Of a DNA stretch of 64,000 bases, positions 8,491 through 16,187 are shown in pieces (position 1 is the first letter of the stretch; each line of letters opens with the position of its first letter). The position numbers and the translations under genes are program-made. The DNA lies in the NCBI RefSeq assembly GCF_002845985.1, contig NZ_PDFK01000002.1, positions 62,001 to 126,000 of the forward strand, in the 5' to 3' direction. The DNA is from Lysinibacillus fusiformis. GTDB taxonomy: Bacteria > Bacillota > Bacilli > Bacillales_A > Planococcaceae. The notes under the pieces were generated by a model, which searched no databases, was not told where the DNA came from, and was given only the letters and a program-made list of their open reading frames with translations.

Positions 8491-8508
8491 CTTGTTGGTT
8501 TTTATTTT
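8467..8508. terminator. Bidirectional terminator overlapping the phosphatase 3' end
   Basis: AAAAACCAACAAG (ending 8480) pairs with CTTGTTGGTTTTT (starting 8491). The stop codon at 8488-8490 lies in the loop, so the ascending arm is coding sequence. Runs of A and T on the two sides allow it to serve the convergent ctaB gene as well. Confidence 0.9.
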
Positions 8509-8575
8509 GAAGATTGTTTTTTCAAGCGAGCTCTATAAATCTGGACGCCATGACGTCTAGTCATCATTGATTGAA

Positions 8576-9526
8576 TCAATATAACTTAAAGATAACCCCT
8601 ACTAATGAGTATACAATGACAGTTGAAAATAGTATTGTCATATGGAAAAGTGAAAAGACAAACATTTTAGTAGCCCATTTCACTTGATCCGTATTACTAT
8701 GATAGCCGTAAATACTCATCACTAACCAAGCAACACTTAAAATCAATGCCACAAGCATAATTCCAACACTTAACGAGCCAAATAAAAAGCTTGATAGAAT
8801 CAATAAAACTAAATAAAAATTGGTTTGATAATACGTACGGCGCATTCCTTTGACAACGGGCAGCATAGGTACGCTGGCTGCTTCATAGTCTACACGTTTG
8901 CGGATCGCAATGGCATAAAAATGGGGCATTTGCCAAATCACCATGACAAAAAATAAACCAAGTATCGCAGGATGTGTAATATCTGTTGATACCGCAGACC
9001 AACCAATTAATGGCGGCACTGCCCCACTAATACTACCAATTTCCGTATTATAAATCGTACGACGTTTTGTCCACATTGTATAAGGGACTACATATAAAAA
9101 CACACCTAATAGACCAAACGCAGCTGCTAATGGTGAAGCCAGTGCCAACACAGCTACCCCGATGATCAACATCGCAACGGCTAAAGATAGCGTCGTTTTT
9201 GCTGACATTTCCCCTGTTACAGTTGGTCGGCTTTGTGTACGAGGCATAATCGCATCAATATCACGATCATAGACATTATTAAATGCCCCTGCTGCTCCAA
9301 TTACAAGGGCAGAACCGATTGTTGAAAAAATAATTTCTGGTATATTGTCCATTAACGTCATTTTATTTTTGTACATGCCTAGCGTTAAACCAGCCCACAT
9401 CGGTATTAAATTGGATTTGATAATGCCAGTTTTGACCGTTTGCGCTAAAATAGCAGAGCGTGATGACTTCCCTCGTGATTTTTCGGAGGATTGCGGTTTA
9501 TGCTCCGTTTTCAGATTTTGTTCCAT
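8576..9526 (-). CDS. ctaB: Protoheme IX farnesyltransferase (heme O synthase)
   Basis: A 316-residue UbiA-family prenyltransferase with about eight membrane segments. It adds the farnesyl group to heme B to make heme O for haem-copper oxidases. The prenyl diphosphate motif NNVYDRDIDAIM followed by RTQSRP is intact (about residues 83-100). A second aspartate-containing loop is seen near TDITHP. The N-terminus carries a lysine/serine-rich cytosolic extension of about 30 residues. It stands alone: ctaA and the ctaCDEF oxidase genes that often accompany ctaB are not nearby, so this could be a second or relocated copy. Confidence 0.95.
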   Translation of the reverse strand: MEQNLKTEHKPQSSEKSRGKSSRSAILAQTVKTGIIKSNLIPMWAGLTLGMYKNKMTLMDNIPEIIFSTIGSALVIGAAGAFNNVYDRDIDAIMPRTQSRPTVTGEMSAKTTLSLAVAMLIIGVAVLALASPLAAAFGLLGVFLYVVPYTMWTKRRTIYNTEIGSISGAVPPLIGWSAVSTDITHPAILGLFFVMVIWQMPHFYAIAIRKRVDYEAASVPMLPVVKGMRRTYYQTNFYLVLLILSSFLFGSLSVGIMLVALILSVAWLVMSIYGYHSNTDQVKWATKMFVFSLFHMTILFSTVIVYSLVGVIFKLY

Positions 9527-9798
9527 TCATCTTAATTCCTTTTCTCCATAATTTCTACCCGCTTCCATCGATAGAAAGCGACAAAATTTGCATCTAGCAC
9601 ATCAAATTATTATTTTACCCCTTTTAGATTGGTTCTGTCTCTATGTTCACATAAAGTACATGTTTTCATCTAACCAACCACGCTCATTCACAACATCTTC
9701 TATGATACCACCGACTGACATGAATTTGAACCTTCTTGCCTCGATTCTTCTAATCACTATTGGAGAAAAATAATTTGATAAGTGATCTTTTTTCCATA
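9527..9798. other. Gap without a supported gene
   Basis: This stretch upstream of ctaB holds the ctaB leader (AAGGAATT-type ribosome site near 9535) and AT-rich sequence. A 61-residue plus-strand frame (9588-9773) has no ribosome site and is not credible. No RNA gene or repeat is seen. Confidence 0.6.
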
Positions 9799-9834
9799 GC
9801 AAAAAAAACCGAGACATTTATTTGCCTCGGTTGT
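9799..9834 (-). terminator. Terminator of the alpha/beta hydrolase gene
   Basis: On the minus strand, AACCGAG and CTCGGTT form a 7-bp stem followed by eight T residues, just after the stop at 9839. Confidence 0.9.
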
Positions 9835-9838
9835 CATT

Positions 9839-10492
9839 TTATTGAAGATCTTCTTGTAATTGCTGTGCTAAAAATGCTACAAGGTCACGAAGATTATCAG
9901 GTGTGACACCATGTCCATCTGGATATTGCTTAAAGGTTACCTTTGCACCAAATTGTTCAAAAATCTCCTTACTCTCCATGCCCCATTGAGAAGGAATGAC
10001 ATAATCATAATCACCATGAGAAATAAAAGCATGTAAATGCTCTACTGAGCGAATGGCATATTCCTCCGTTACAAATTTAGGGGTATAGCCACTTAAAGCA
10101 ACGATTCCTGTCACTAAATTCCCCATGACAAAGGCAAGTGATTGTGCTAATACGGCGCCTTGGCTAAAGCCTAAGACGAATACTTTATGAGGATCGATTT
10201 GATATTCATCGATCGCTTCTAATATAAAACGTTGAAGCGCCATTAATACTTTATCAAAAATTGCGCGATCTGGTTGTCCCACCTCTTGAATCGTGAAAAA
10301 AGCATAGCCAGGATTCTGTGTAATCGGCCCTCGTAAGCTAAATATATGACATTGCTCTTGAAAATCTTGCACTAATTGTGGTAAGTCCTCTTCATGACTA
10401 CCCATACCATGCAATAAAAAAATAGCAGGATATTTTTTCGTAGAATCCATTTCAGTTGGTTGTGTATGTTTAAAAGTAAATGGTGTATTCAT
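9839..10492 (-). CDS. Alpha/beta hydrolase, phospholipase/carboxylesterase type
   Basis: A 217-residue cytosolic hydrolase. The oxyanion region is FLLHGMGS (about 25-32), the nucleophile elbow is GFSQG (about 107-111), and the catalytic acid and histidine are likely in HGDYDYVIP (about 160-168) and PDGHGV (about 192-197). This is the arrangement of the small carboxylesterase/lysophospholipase family (PF02230). The natural substrate is unknown. It lies 38 bases downstream of the next gene on the same strand and may share its transcript. Confidence 0.85.
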   Translation of the reverse strand: MNTPFTFKHTQPTEMDSTKKYPAIFLLHGMGSHEEDLPQLVQDFQEQCHIFSLRGPITQNPGYAFFTIQEVGQPDRAIFDKVLMALQRFILEAIDEYQIDPHKVFVLGFSQGAVLAQSLAFVMGNLVTGIVALSGYTPKFVTEEYAIRSVEHLHAFISHGDYDYVIPSQWGMESKEIFEQFGAKVTFKQYPDGHGVTPDNLRDLVAFLAQQLQEDLQ

Positions 10493-10530
10493 TCAATTAA
10501 ATTCCTTTCACGTAAAACTTCGTAACAAAG

Positions 10531-11088
10531 TTAGCATAATTTTGTTTTATTAATCAAACCATCTGTATGATAAGCAATATACCCATTTACAATACGAATT
10601 GTTTCTTCTGGGTCTGCATCAAAAAGTACTTTTGATTGCTCTGGCGTTGATACAAAAACAGTTAATAAATCCATCCGCATTGAATGACCGGCTGAGCTAT
10701 ATGCATAGTCATAAATGATGGCTTCCTCTGTCATGTTTTCCGTCTCATACTGCTTATGGAATAATTCCTTCGCTGCCTCCATTTGCTCTGCTACTTGCTG
10801 ACGAATTCGCATCTGGTGCATTAATAACTCTTCCTCCAGCGCTGCAGGCTTTAGCCAATTTTTTGCATGAAGCATTTTTAAAAATTGTTGCTCCCAAGCC
10901 TGTTCATTCTCAGTAAAAAAGAGCATATTGACCATCAGCATATCCCAAAAGTCCTTAGTGGATGCGGCTGATTGTCGCTGCACGGCAATGGTTTCTTTAA
11001 AATGCTCTTCCACCTTCGTTATATTCATATTGCGAACTAAATGATTACATACGTTTTCAATAAATTTATTTGCCACTTCTTGTGCCAT
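10531..11088 (-). CDS. Hypothetical protein, helical
   Basis: A 185-residue protein, predominantly helical and rich in Glu, Gln and Met, without signal peptide or membrane segment. It opens MAQEVANKFIENVCNHLV and has a long Gln/Glu-rich helix near residues 80-115. I do not recognise a family. The start ATG is preceded by AAAGGACGG. It is followed on the same strand by the hydrolase gene. Confidence 0.7.
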   Translation of the reverse strand: MAQEVANKFIENVCNHLVRNMNITKVEEHFKETIAVQRQSAASTKDFWDMLMVNMLFFTENEQAWEQQFLKMLHAKNWLKPAALEEELLMHQMRIRQQVAEQMEAAKELFHKQYETENMTEEAIIYDYAYSSAGHSMRMDLLTVFVSTPEQSKVLFDADPEETIRIVNGYIAYHTDGLINKTKLC

Positions 11089-11175
11089 AAAAAAATCCGT
11101 CCTTTATATCTACAAATCATTTTCTTTCTTATCATACCATGATTGTGGAATATGGCAACGAACCTCTCTCAGCCG

Positions 11176-11210
11176 AAAAAAGATGCCTCCATTTACAGTT
11201 GGAGACATCC
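11176..11210 (-). terminator. Terminator of the TPR gene
   Basis: On the minus strand a 10-bp stem with one mismatch (GATGTCTCCA / TGGAGGCATC) followed by TTTTTT, immediately after the stop codon at 11219. Confidence 0.88.
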
Positions 11211-11218
11211 TACATAAA

Positions 11219-11920
11219 TTAAGAGAACACATAGCTATCCATAGTATCCATTGTATTTTGAATGGCATCTTTCAATGATCGTTGCTGTTCTCCGCAAGAG
11301 GCTAGTGCATCCTCCAAAGCGAGTGCGGCATTCGCCATAAATGGAGCCATTTGTAAATCCTTCGCCAATTGAATAAGGACTAGTGCTTTATTCCATTTCC
11401 AACGAGGATTTATAGGATCTAGTTGAATCGCTTGCTCTAAATAACCAAGTGCATCAAAAGGCATCCAACCAAAGCGATGCATTGTCTGCCCCGTAATCCC
11501 CCAGTAGACAGCCTTATTTGGGTTTTCCTTTACTGCTTGTTGAAAGCAGTGAACACTCTCATTGTAGTGGTGAGCAAATAAAAACAGCTCCCCTTGTGTA
11601 AAAAAGGATTGAGCCCTATCGGATGGTGTGCCTGTTTTCGCAGCTTCCTCTAATTGCTGAATACGCTTGGCAAATGCCTCTTCCTCTTCTATTGCACGTA
11701 TTTCCACCACCAAATCCGATTCAGGGTAGCTTTCATCAGCTCTTTCTGCATGCTGTACTTCCCCATGTGCTGTAGGCTTTGGGTAGCGATCAAGATCATA
11801 TTGTTCGAATAAAGCCATGTATTTTTGTGCCCGTGCTTTTTCTTCTTCGCTTGTCACCTGCTTCGCCAATTCATAGCATTTCATCAGTTCACCGTTATAA
11901 AAATAATCATCCATTGACAT
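11219..11920 (-). CDS. Tetratricopeptide-repeat protein
   Basis: A 233-residue protein beginning MSMDDYFYNGEL. After a charged N-terminal half it shows two or three TPR-like units at about residues 100-190, for example FFTQGELFLFAHHYNESVHC followed by NPNKAVYWGITG, and DALGYLEQAIQLDPINPRWK. TPRs mediate protein contacts, so it is probably a cytosolic adaptor or cofactor of unknown partner. It has its own terminator and a short leader. Confidence 0.75.
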   Translation of the reverse strand: MSMDDYFYNGELMKCYELAKQVTSEEEKARAQKYMALFEQYDLDRYPKPTAHGEVQHAERADESYPESDLVVEIRAIEEEEAFAKRIQQLEEAAKTGTPSDRAQSFFTQGELFLFAHHYNESVHCFQQAVKENPNKAVYWGITGQTMHRFGWMPFDALGYLEQAIQLDPINPRWKWNKALVLIQLAKDLQMAPFMANAALALEDALASCGEQQRSLKDAIQNTMDTMDSYVFS

Positions 11921-11980
11921 TGTCGATTCCTCCAGTGTACAACTTTTCAGTATTTTTAGTATACACTACAAAAACCAAAA

Positions 11981-12015
11981 GAGACTGTATCAAAAGTTAT
12001 TTTGATACAGTCTCT
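11981..12015. repeat. Distal copy of the duplicated terminator hairpin (element copy 1)
   Basis: A 35-bp sequence with 15-bp perfect arms starting GAGACTGTATCAAAA and a GTTA loop. It is identical to 12553-12587. Read on the minus strand it is followed by TTTTGGTTTTT, so it is a working intrinsic terminator. Confidence 0.9.
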
Positions 12016-12552
12016 TAATGTGGAAAAGAAAACCATCCATAATAGCATTTTTGTGAAAGGTAAAAAAGGATTTCTGTTGTAGGCTACTTGCTTTCCTGTG
12101 GGCGAGCGCCGAGCCGCTTCCTCTGCTACCGCTCCGTTTAGAGGCTCGCCTGTCTCGCTATCCCACGGGACTCAAGTAGCCTTCCACCCCATAAAATAAA
12201 AATGTTAACTTTTTAGCAAAGGTTCAAGTGAAGGCATTCACTACTCTTTTATGGAGGGGTGTTGTCACACATCACTTCTCCACATTGAAAATAAGAGGCT
12301 ATCCTCTCTTATAATATAAATAATGGTCTATTTTGTTCAGGAAAAGACACTTTTGCAGAAAGGTTGATTGGAGTGGAGCCAGCGTCACTCCTAGGGAATT
12401 TAGCGTCATAGAGGAGACCCTGGAGCGAACGCAGTGAGTGAAGCGGCTCATCGGACGGCCCCCCTGGAAAGGACGCTGGCGGAACGGAAATCAACCTCTT
12501 ACCTTGTTAAAAAGTCTTGTTCTGCTATTAACATCATCTTTTTCAACAACAT

Positions 12553-12587
12553 GAGACTGTATCAAAAGTTATTTTGATACAGTCTCT
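12553..12587. repeat. Proximal copy of the duplicated terminator hairpin (element copy 1)
   Basis: Identical to 11981-12015 over 35 bp. It lies seven bases beyond the stop codon of the thioredoxin-like gene. On the minus strand it is followed by ATGTTGTTGAAAAAG, not a U-tract, so termination is probably poor here and restored only at the distal copy. Confidence 0.9.
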
Positions 12588-12593
12588 ACTTCT

Positions 12594-13073
12594 CTATTTC
12601 TTTAACACGACGGTATTTAAAAAAGTACGTAAATCCTCTTCTTTAAGAGCTCCTACAAAGCGATTTACTTCTTTACCACCTTCGAAATGAATAAATGTCG
12701 GTGTTGCTTCAATATTATACTTATTCCATAAATCTTCATATTCATAGACATTCAATTGTGCAACATCAACACCTAGCTCATCGGCAACTGGCATTAATAC
12801 TGGTGTAAATGCTTGGCAGTGAACACAAATTGGACTGAAGAAGTAAGCATTAACCGCTTCACCAGCTTCAATTTTAGCTTCTAGTTCATCTGGTAACATA
12901 ATGTTTTGATAGTTTTTATCGTCTAATTGATCGATTGTTTCTTGTTTTAGCTTTTTATCGCCGTAAGGGTTGTTTGCGCTTTCTAATTTACTCTTGTTTG
13001 AGACATTGGTAAGCACAATAATTGCTGCAAATAATACAACAATCACTGAGCCAATAATTAATAATTTTTTCAC
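12594..13073 (-). CDS. Membrane-anchored thioredoxin-like protein
   Basis: A 159-residue protein starting at GTG 13073. Residues 3-22 form a membrane anchor; the rest should lie outside the cytosol. The thioredoxin fold contains the CxxC centre FFSPICVHC (about residues 78-86) with the sequence CVHC, and the cis-proline loop IEATPTFIHFEGG (about 121-133). The CVHC centre and anchor fit a thiol-disulphide oxidoreductase acting on exported proteins or in cytochrome c maturation; the partner is unknown. Its original terminator has been interrupted by the repeat element. Confidence 0.85.
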   Translation of the reverse strand: MKKLLIIGSVIVVLFAAIIVLTNVSNKSKLESANNPYGDKKLKQETIDQLDDKNYQNIMLPDELEAKIEAGEAVNAYFFSPICVHCQAFTPVLMPVADELGVDVAQLNVYEYEDLWNKYNIEATPTFIHFEGGKEVNRFVGALKEEDLRTFLNTVVLKK

Positions 13074-13094
13074 TAAAATAGTGACCTCCTTTTT

Positions 13095-13165
13095 TACACT
13101 AAAAGCCTAATTTTAGTGTATTCGCGTTTGATTATAAAGTGTTTTGAAAACCTAGTAAACTAATT
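13095..13165 (-). promoter_or_regulatory. Promoter and dyad upstream of the thioredoxin-like gene
   Basis: On the minus strand a -10 TATAAT (13131-13136) with a weak TTTACT -35 about 17-18 bases upstream. About ten bases downstream of the -10 is a perfect inverted repeat, TACACTAAAA and TTTTAGTGTA (13095-13120, 6-base loop). The half-motif TTTTAGTG recurs at the GTG start codon. Position suggests an operator or a leader hairpin. Confidence 0.6.
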
Positions 13166-13269
13166 TGCCTTTAAATGAAGATATTTCACATTTATAACAT
13201 AATTTTAAGTATATTTGGGAACATACATAATGAGAGATCATGCAAATTTTGAAATGTGGGGTGATTTAG

Positions 13270-15564
13270 ATGAAAAACTCGTTCCAGCATGTTTTTCAAA
13301 TTTATACAAAGGATATCCGAAATATTGTTACCAATTGGGTCGTAGCTGTCATTATAGGTGGACTTATTTTCCTGCCTTCTCTTTACGCATGGTTGAATAT
13401 TTATGCTTCCATGGACCCGTACGCCCACACAGCTAATATGAAGATCGCAATAGTCAATGAAGATAAGGGAACTACTGTTAGAGATGATGCCATCAATGTT
13501 GGAAAAGAGGTCATAGAGAATTTACGTACTAATAATAGCTTTACATGGGAGCTAGAGACGGAGAAACAAGCGCTGGCACAATTAAAAAATGGCGAATACT
13601 TTGCTGCCATTGTCATCCCCCATGATTTTTCCGAAAAGCTAACTTCCATTCTAACCGATCAACCAACGAAAGCTCATATCGATTATTATGTAAATGAAAA
13701 AAAGAATCCTATTGCCCCTAAAATTACAAGTAAAGGTGCAAGTGTCCTTACACAGCAAGTTTCGAATGAATTTGTGTCGACTGTCAATGGCACTCTTTTT
13801 TCCATTTTTAATACAATTGGCGTTGAAATGGAGCGTGACATTCCTGATTTTCGCAAATTTGAAAACTATGTCTTTACAATCGAACAGCATTTACCTGATA
13901 TCAATTCATTTTTGACTCAAGCCTCTACGCAAGGGCAGGATGCAAATCAATTACTGAATCAAGCACTTACACAAATACCTCAAGTAGAACAACTTACAAC
14001 AGATGGTTTAACGACCATTCAGAAGGGTTTACATTTAGTGAATGAAGCGGATGTTCTGTTTAATGAGCTGTCACCTGTTATCAAACAAGATGTAGCCACT
14101 GTCCAAACTATCGCACAACACTTTTCAGATATCATAAATAAGCTCAATAATATCGACTTAGATCCATCCTCCTTTGCTCAAACGAAGGAAGCATTGCAAC
14201 AGCAATTGACAACCGCCAAAGATAACATCACTAATAGTATTCAAACGCTTGAAGCTTTGCAAAAATTAATTCAAGCTGATGCCTTAACACGACAGCAATT
14301 AGAGAAGTCTTTGACAACTATTATCAATTCTTTACAGGAAAATAATGCCGAAGAGAATCAGTCACTCATTGAACAGCTTACAACGATCCGTGAAGCCTTA
14401 CAGCATCAACCAAGCTTCATTGATTCCACGACAAACGCTCTTAGCGCATTACAACAGTTACATGCTTTACATGACGATGTACTAAATAAACTGGCACAAG
14501 TAAAGCCAATTGATAAGGAAGTCATCAAGCAGGATATTGTCGCTATTCAAAACATGGCACAAAACGCAACGACTAATTTGCAGAAATTTTTATCCTATTA
14601 TAATGATAGTCTAGAGCCACAAATTCGATCCACCTTAGCTAGTGCTAAACAAACATTAACAAATGCTTCGGCTATGCTGACGGATGTAAAGCAATTCATT
14701 CCACAAGCAACAGCTAAATTGTCACAGGCTAAAAATACACTAGGAACGGCTAATAATGCTATTCAAAAAATACAAACAGAATTTCCGACTTTAAGCTCAA
14801 AAATTAAGGAATTAGCGACTAAACTGCGGACACTAGAAGAGGAAGCCGATATTGCAGAGATTGTGCAATTACTGAAAAATGACGTCAATGCTGAACGCGA
14901 TTTCTTTGAGGAACCTATTAAACTGCAGGAGCATCGCTTATTCCCTATTGCAAATTATGGAACAGCTATGACACCGTTTTACACTGTGCTATCTATTTGG
15001 GTAGGTTGTTTACTGTTAATTTCATTATTATCTGTGAATCTTCATGGCAATTCATCTTACAGTATTCGTGATATATACTTTGGTCGACTTTTAACATTTG
15101 GAACTTTTTCTTTTATCCAAACATTGATTATTACCATCGGCGATACATTTTTAGTAGACGGCTCTATTCAAGCACCCGTTTACTTTATCTTATTTGGTCT
15201 TTTCATTAGTCTCGTATTTATAACCGTTGTGTATACACTCGTATCCGTCTTTGGAAATGTAGGGAAAGCATTAGCTATCGTGATGCTTGTGCTACAAATT
15301 GCAGGGTCTGGTGGGACATATCCTGTCGAATTATTACCAAGGTTTTTCCAAATAATCAATCCATTTTTACCTTTTACGTATGCTATAGAATTGATGCGTG
15401 AAGCTGTAGGAGGGATAATTTGGTCCACAGTTTGGGTGGATCTCCTCTTCTTAGCAGGTTTCTGGTTCATTTTTATCCTGTTCGGCTTTTTCTTAAAGAA
15501 ATTATTGAGCGAGAAAATGGAACATTTCATGAACAAAACACGTGGATTAGATATATTTCATTGA
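13270..15564 (+). CDS. YhgE/Pip-family membrane protein
   Basis: A 764-residue protein with one N-terminal membrane segment (about residues 22-44), a long extracytoplasmic region and about five C-terminal membrane segments (about 580-745). The N-terminal domain has NEDKGTTVRDDAINVGKEVI, typical of YhgE/Pip. The middle (about 200-540) is rich in Gln, Thr and Leu and should form coiled coil. The C-terminal part is ABC-2-permease-like. Relatives include the lactococcal phage infection protein and type VII secretion protein EsaA. The exact role is unknown. No second secretion gene is adjacent. Confidence 0.88.
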   Translation: MKNSFQHVFQIYTKDIRNIVTNWVVAVIIGGLIFLPSLYAWLNIYASMDPYAHTANMKIAIVNEDKGTTVRDDAINVGKEVIENLRTNNSFTWELETEKQALAQLKNGEYFAAIVIPHDFSEKLTSILTDQPTKAHIDYYVNEKKNPIAPKITSKGASVLTQQVSNEFVSTVNGTLFSIFNTIGVEMERDIPDFRKFENYVFTIEQHLPDINSFLTQASTQGQDANQLLNQALTQIPQVEQLTTDGLTTIQKGLHLVNEADVLFNELSPVIKQDVATVQTIAQHFSDIINKLNNIDLDPSSFAQTKEALQQQLTTAKDNITNSIQTLEALQKLIQADALTRQQLEKSLTTIINSLQENNAEENQSLIEQLTTIREALQHQPSFIDSTTNALSALQQLHALHDDVLNKLAQVKPIDKEVIKQDIVAIQNMAQNATTNLQKFLSYYNDSLEPQIRSTLASAKQTLTNASAMLTDVKQFIPQATAKLSQAKNTLGTANNAIQKIQTEFPTLSSKIKELATKLRTLEEEADIAEIVQLLKNDVNAERDFFEEPIKLQEHRLFPIANYGTAMTPFYTVLSIWVGCLLLISLLSVNLHGNSSYSIRDIYFGRLLTFGTFSFIQTLIITIGDTFLVDGSIQAPVYFILFGLFISLVFITVVYTLVSVFGNVGKALAIVMLVLQIAGSGGTYPVELLPRFFQIINPFLPFTYAIELMREAVGGIIWSTVWVDLLFLAGFWFIFILFGFFLKKLLSEKMEHFMNKTRGLDIFH

Positions 15565-15582
15565 TTTTCAAATAGACTGCCT

Positions 15583-15611
15583 GTAAATGTTTACGGAAAC
15601 GATGTTATAAT
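15583..15611 (+). promoter_or_regulatory. Promoter of the PCYCGC lipoprotein gene
   Basis: A -10 TATAAT at 15606-15611 with a TGTAAA-like -35 18 bases upstream. The palindrome GTAAATGTTTAC (15583-15594) overlaps the -35 and could be an operator. Confidence 0.5.
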
Positions 15612-15644
15612 GGAAGTATTGTAAACATGTAGGAGGCGCTATTT

Positions 15645-16151
15645 TTGAAGAAAACGATTTCTATTTTTGTTGTATTGGCGTTATTATTATTAAGTGCATG
15701 TGGTAAAGATAAAAACAGTGTTGAATCGAACCATGAAGCTAATGACGCTTCACATGAAGGACATACACAAGCTTCAGGTGATATACAGGAAGAAACCGCT
15801 TCGGCTGATGTCCTTCCATCCTTTTTAGACGATAAACAGGAAAATATTCGTTTAGTCTATCAGCTTGCAGGACAATCGACAGAGGTTCTAGAATGGATGC
15901 CATGCTATTGCGGTTGTGGCGAATCAGTAGGCCATAAAAGTAATTTAAACTGCTTTATTCAGGACAAACGAGAAGACGGATCCATCGTCTGGGATGATCA
16001 TGGAACACGTTGTTTAGTATGCTTGGAGATTGCTGTACAGTCCGCACAAATGCATAAAGAAGGAAAAAGCCTAAAAGAAATTCGTCAGGTCATTGATGAT
16101 ACTTATAAAGAAGGCTATGCAAAGCCAACACCAACTGATATGCCTGCATAA
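15645..16151 (+). CDS. Lipoprotein with PCYCGC motif
   Basis: A 168-residue protein starting at TTG 15645 after AGGAGG. The lipobox LLLSAC puts the lipid on Cys19. A Glu/His/Ser-rich linker follows (about 22-60). The conserved core is EWMPCYCGCGESVGHKSNLN (about 85-104) followed by a second cysteine pair in TRCLVCLEIA (about 124-133). This is the PCYCGC-motif family (PF13798), a surface protein family of unknown function; the clustered cysteines suggest metal or redox binding. Confidence 0.85.
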   Translation: MKKTISIFVVLALLLLSACGKDKNSVESNHEANDASHEGHTQASGDIQEETASADVLPSFLDDKQENIRLVYQLAGQSTEVLEWMPCYCGCGESVGHKSNLNCFIQDKREDGSIVWDDHGTRCLVCLEIAVQSAQMHKEGKSLKEIRQVIDDTYKEGYAKPTPTDMPA

Positions 16152-16187
16152 AAAAGCAAAGTCGCGTGCGACTTTGCTTTTATTTTT
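16152..16187. terminator. Bidirectional terminator
   Basis: AAAAGCAAAGTCGC and GCGACTTTGCTTTT form a 14-bp stem with a two-base loop between two convergent genes. It overlaps the stop codon of the bcsB-like gene. Confidence 0.92.

Larger units (their letters stand above)
11981..12587. mobile_element. Non-coding repeat element, copy 1, inserted in a terminator
   Basis: A 537-bp insert (12016-12552) lies between two identical 35-bp copies of a terminator hairpin. Its interior matches 56239-56695 over most of its length. Hairpin A (12081-12182) has arms AGGCTACTTG and CAAGTAGCCT, with inner pairs such as CCTGTGGG/CCCACGGG. Hairpin B (12361-12497) has arms AGGTTGATT and AATCAACCT, and inside them CCAGCGTC/GACGCTGG. 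The ends are short inverted repeats: ATGTGGAAAAG on the left, TTTTTCAACAACAT on the right. No conserved reading frame exists across the two copies and no transposase is present, so it would have to move in trans. This resembles a MITE; the element family is not one I can name. Confidence 0.8.

Noticed and set aside
12309..12494. A 61-residue minus-strand frame in repeat element copy 1
   Set aside because: It lies on hairpin B and is not preserved as the same frame in copy 2; no ribosome site.
11981..12587. Group IIC intron as explanation of terminator-associated insertion
   Set aside because: No reverse transcriptase frame, no domain V-like sequence recognised, and introns do not duplicate the hairpin.
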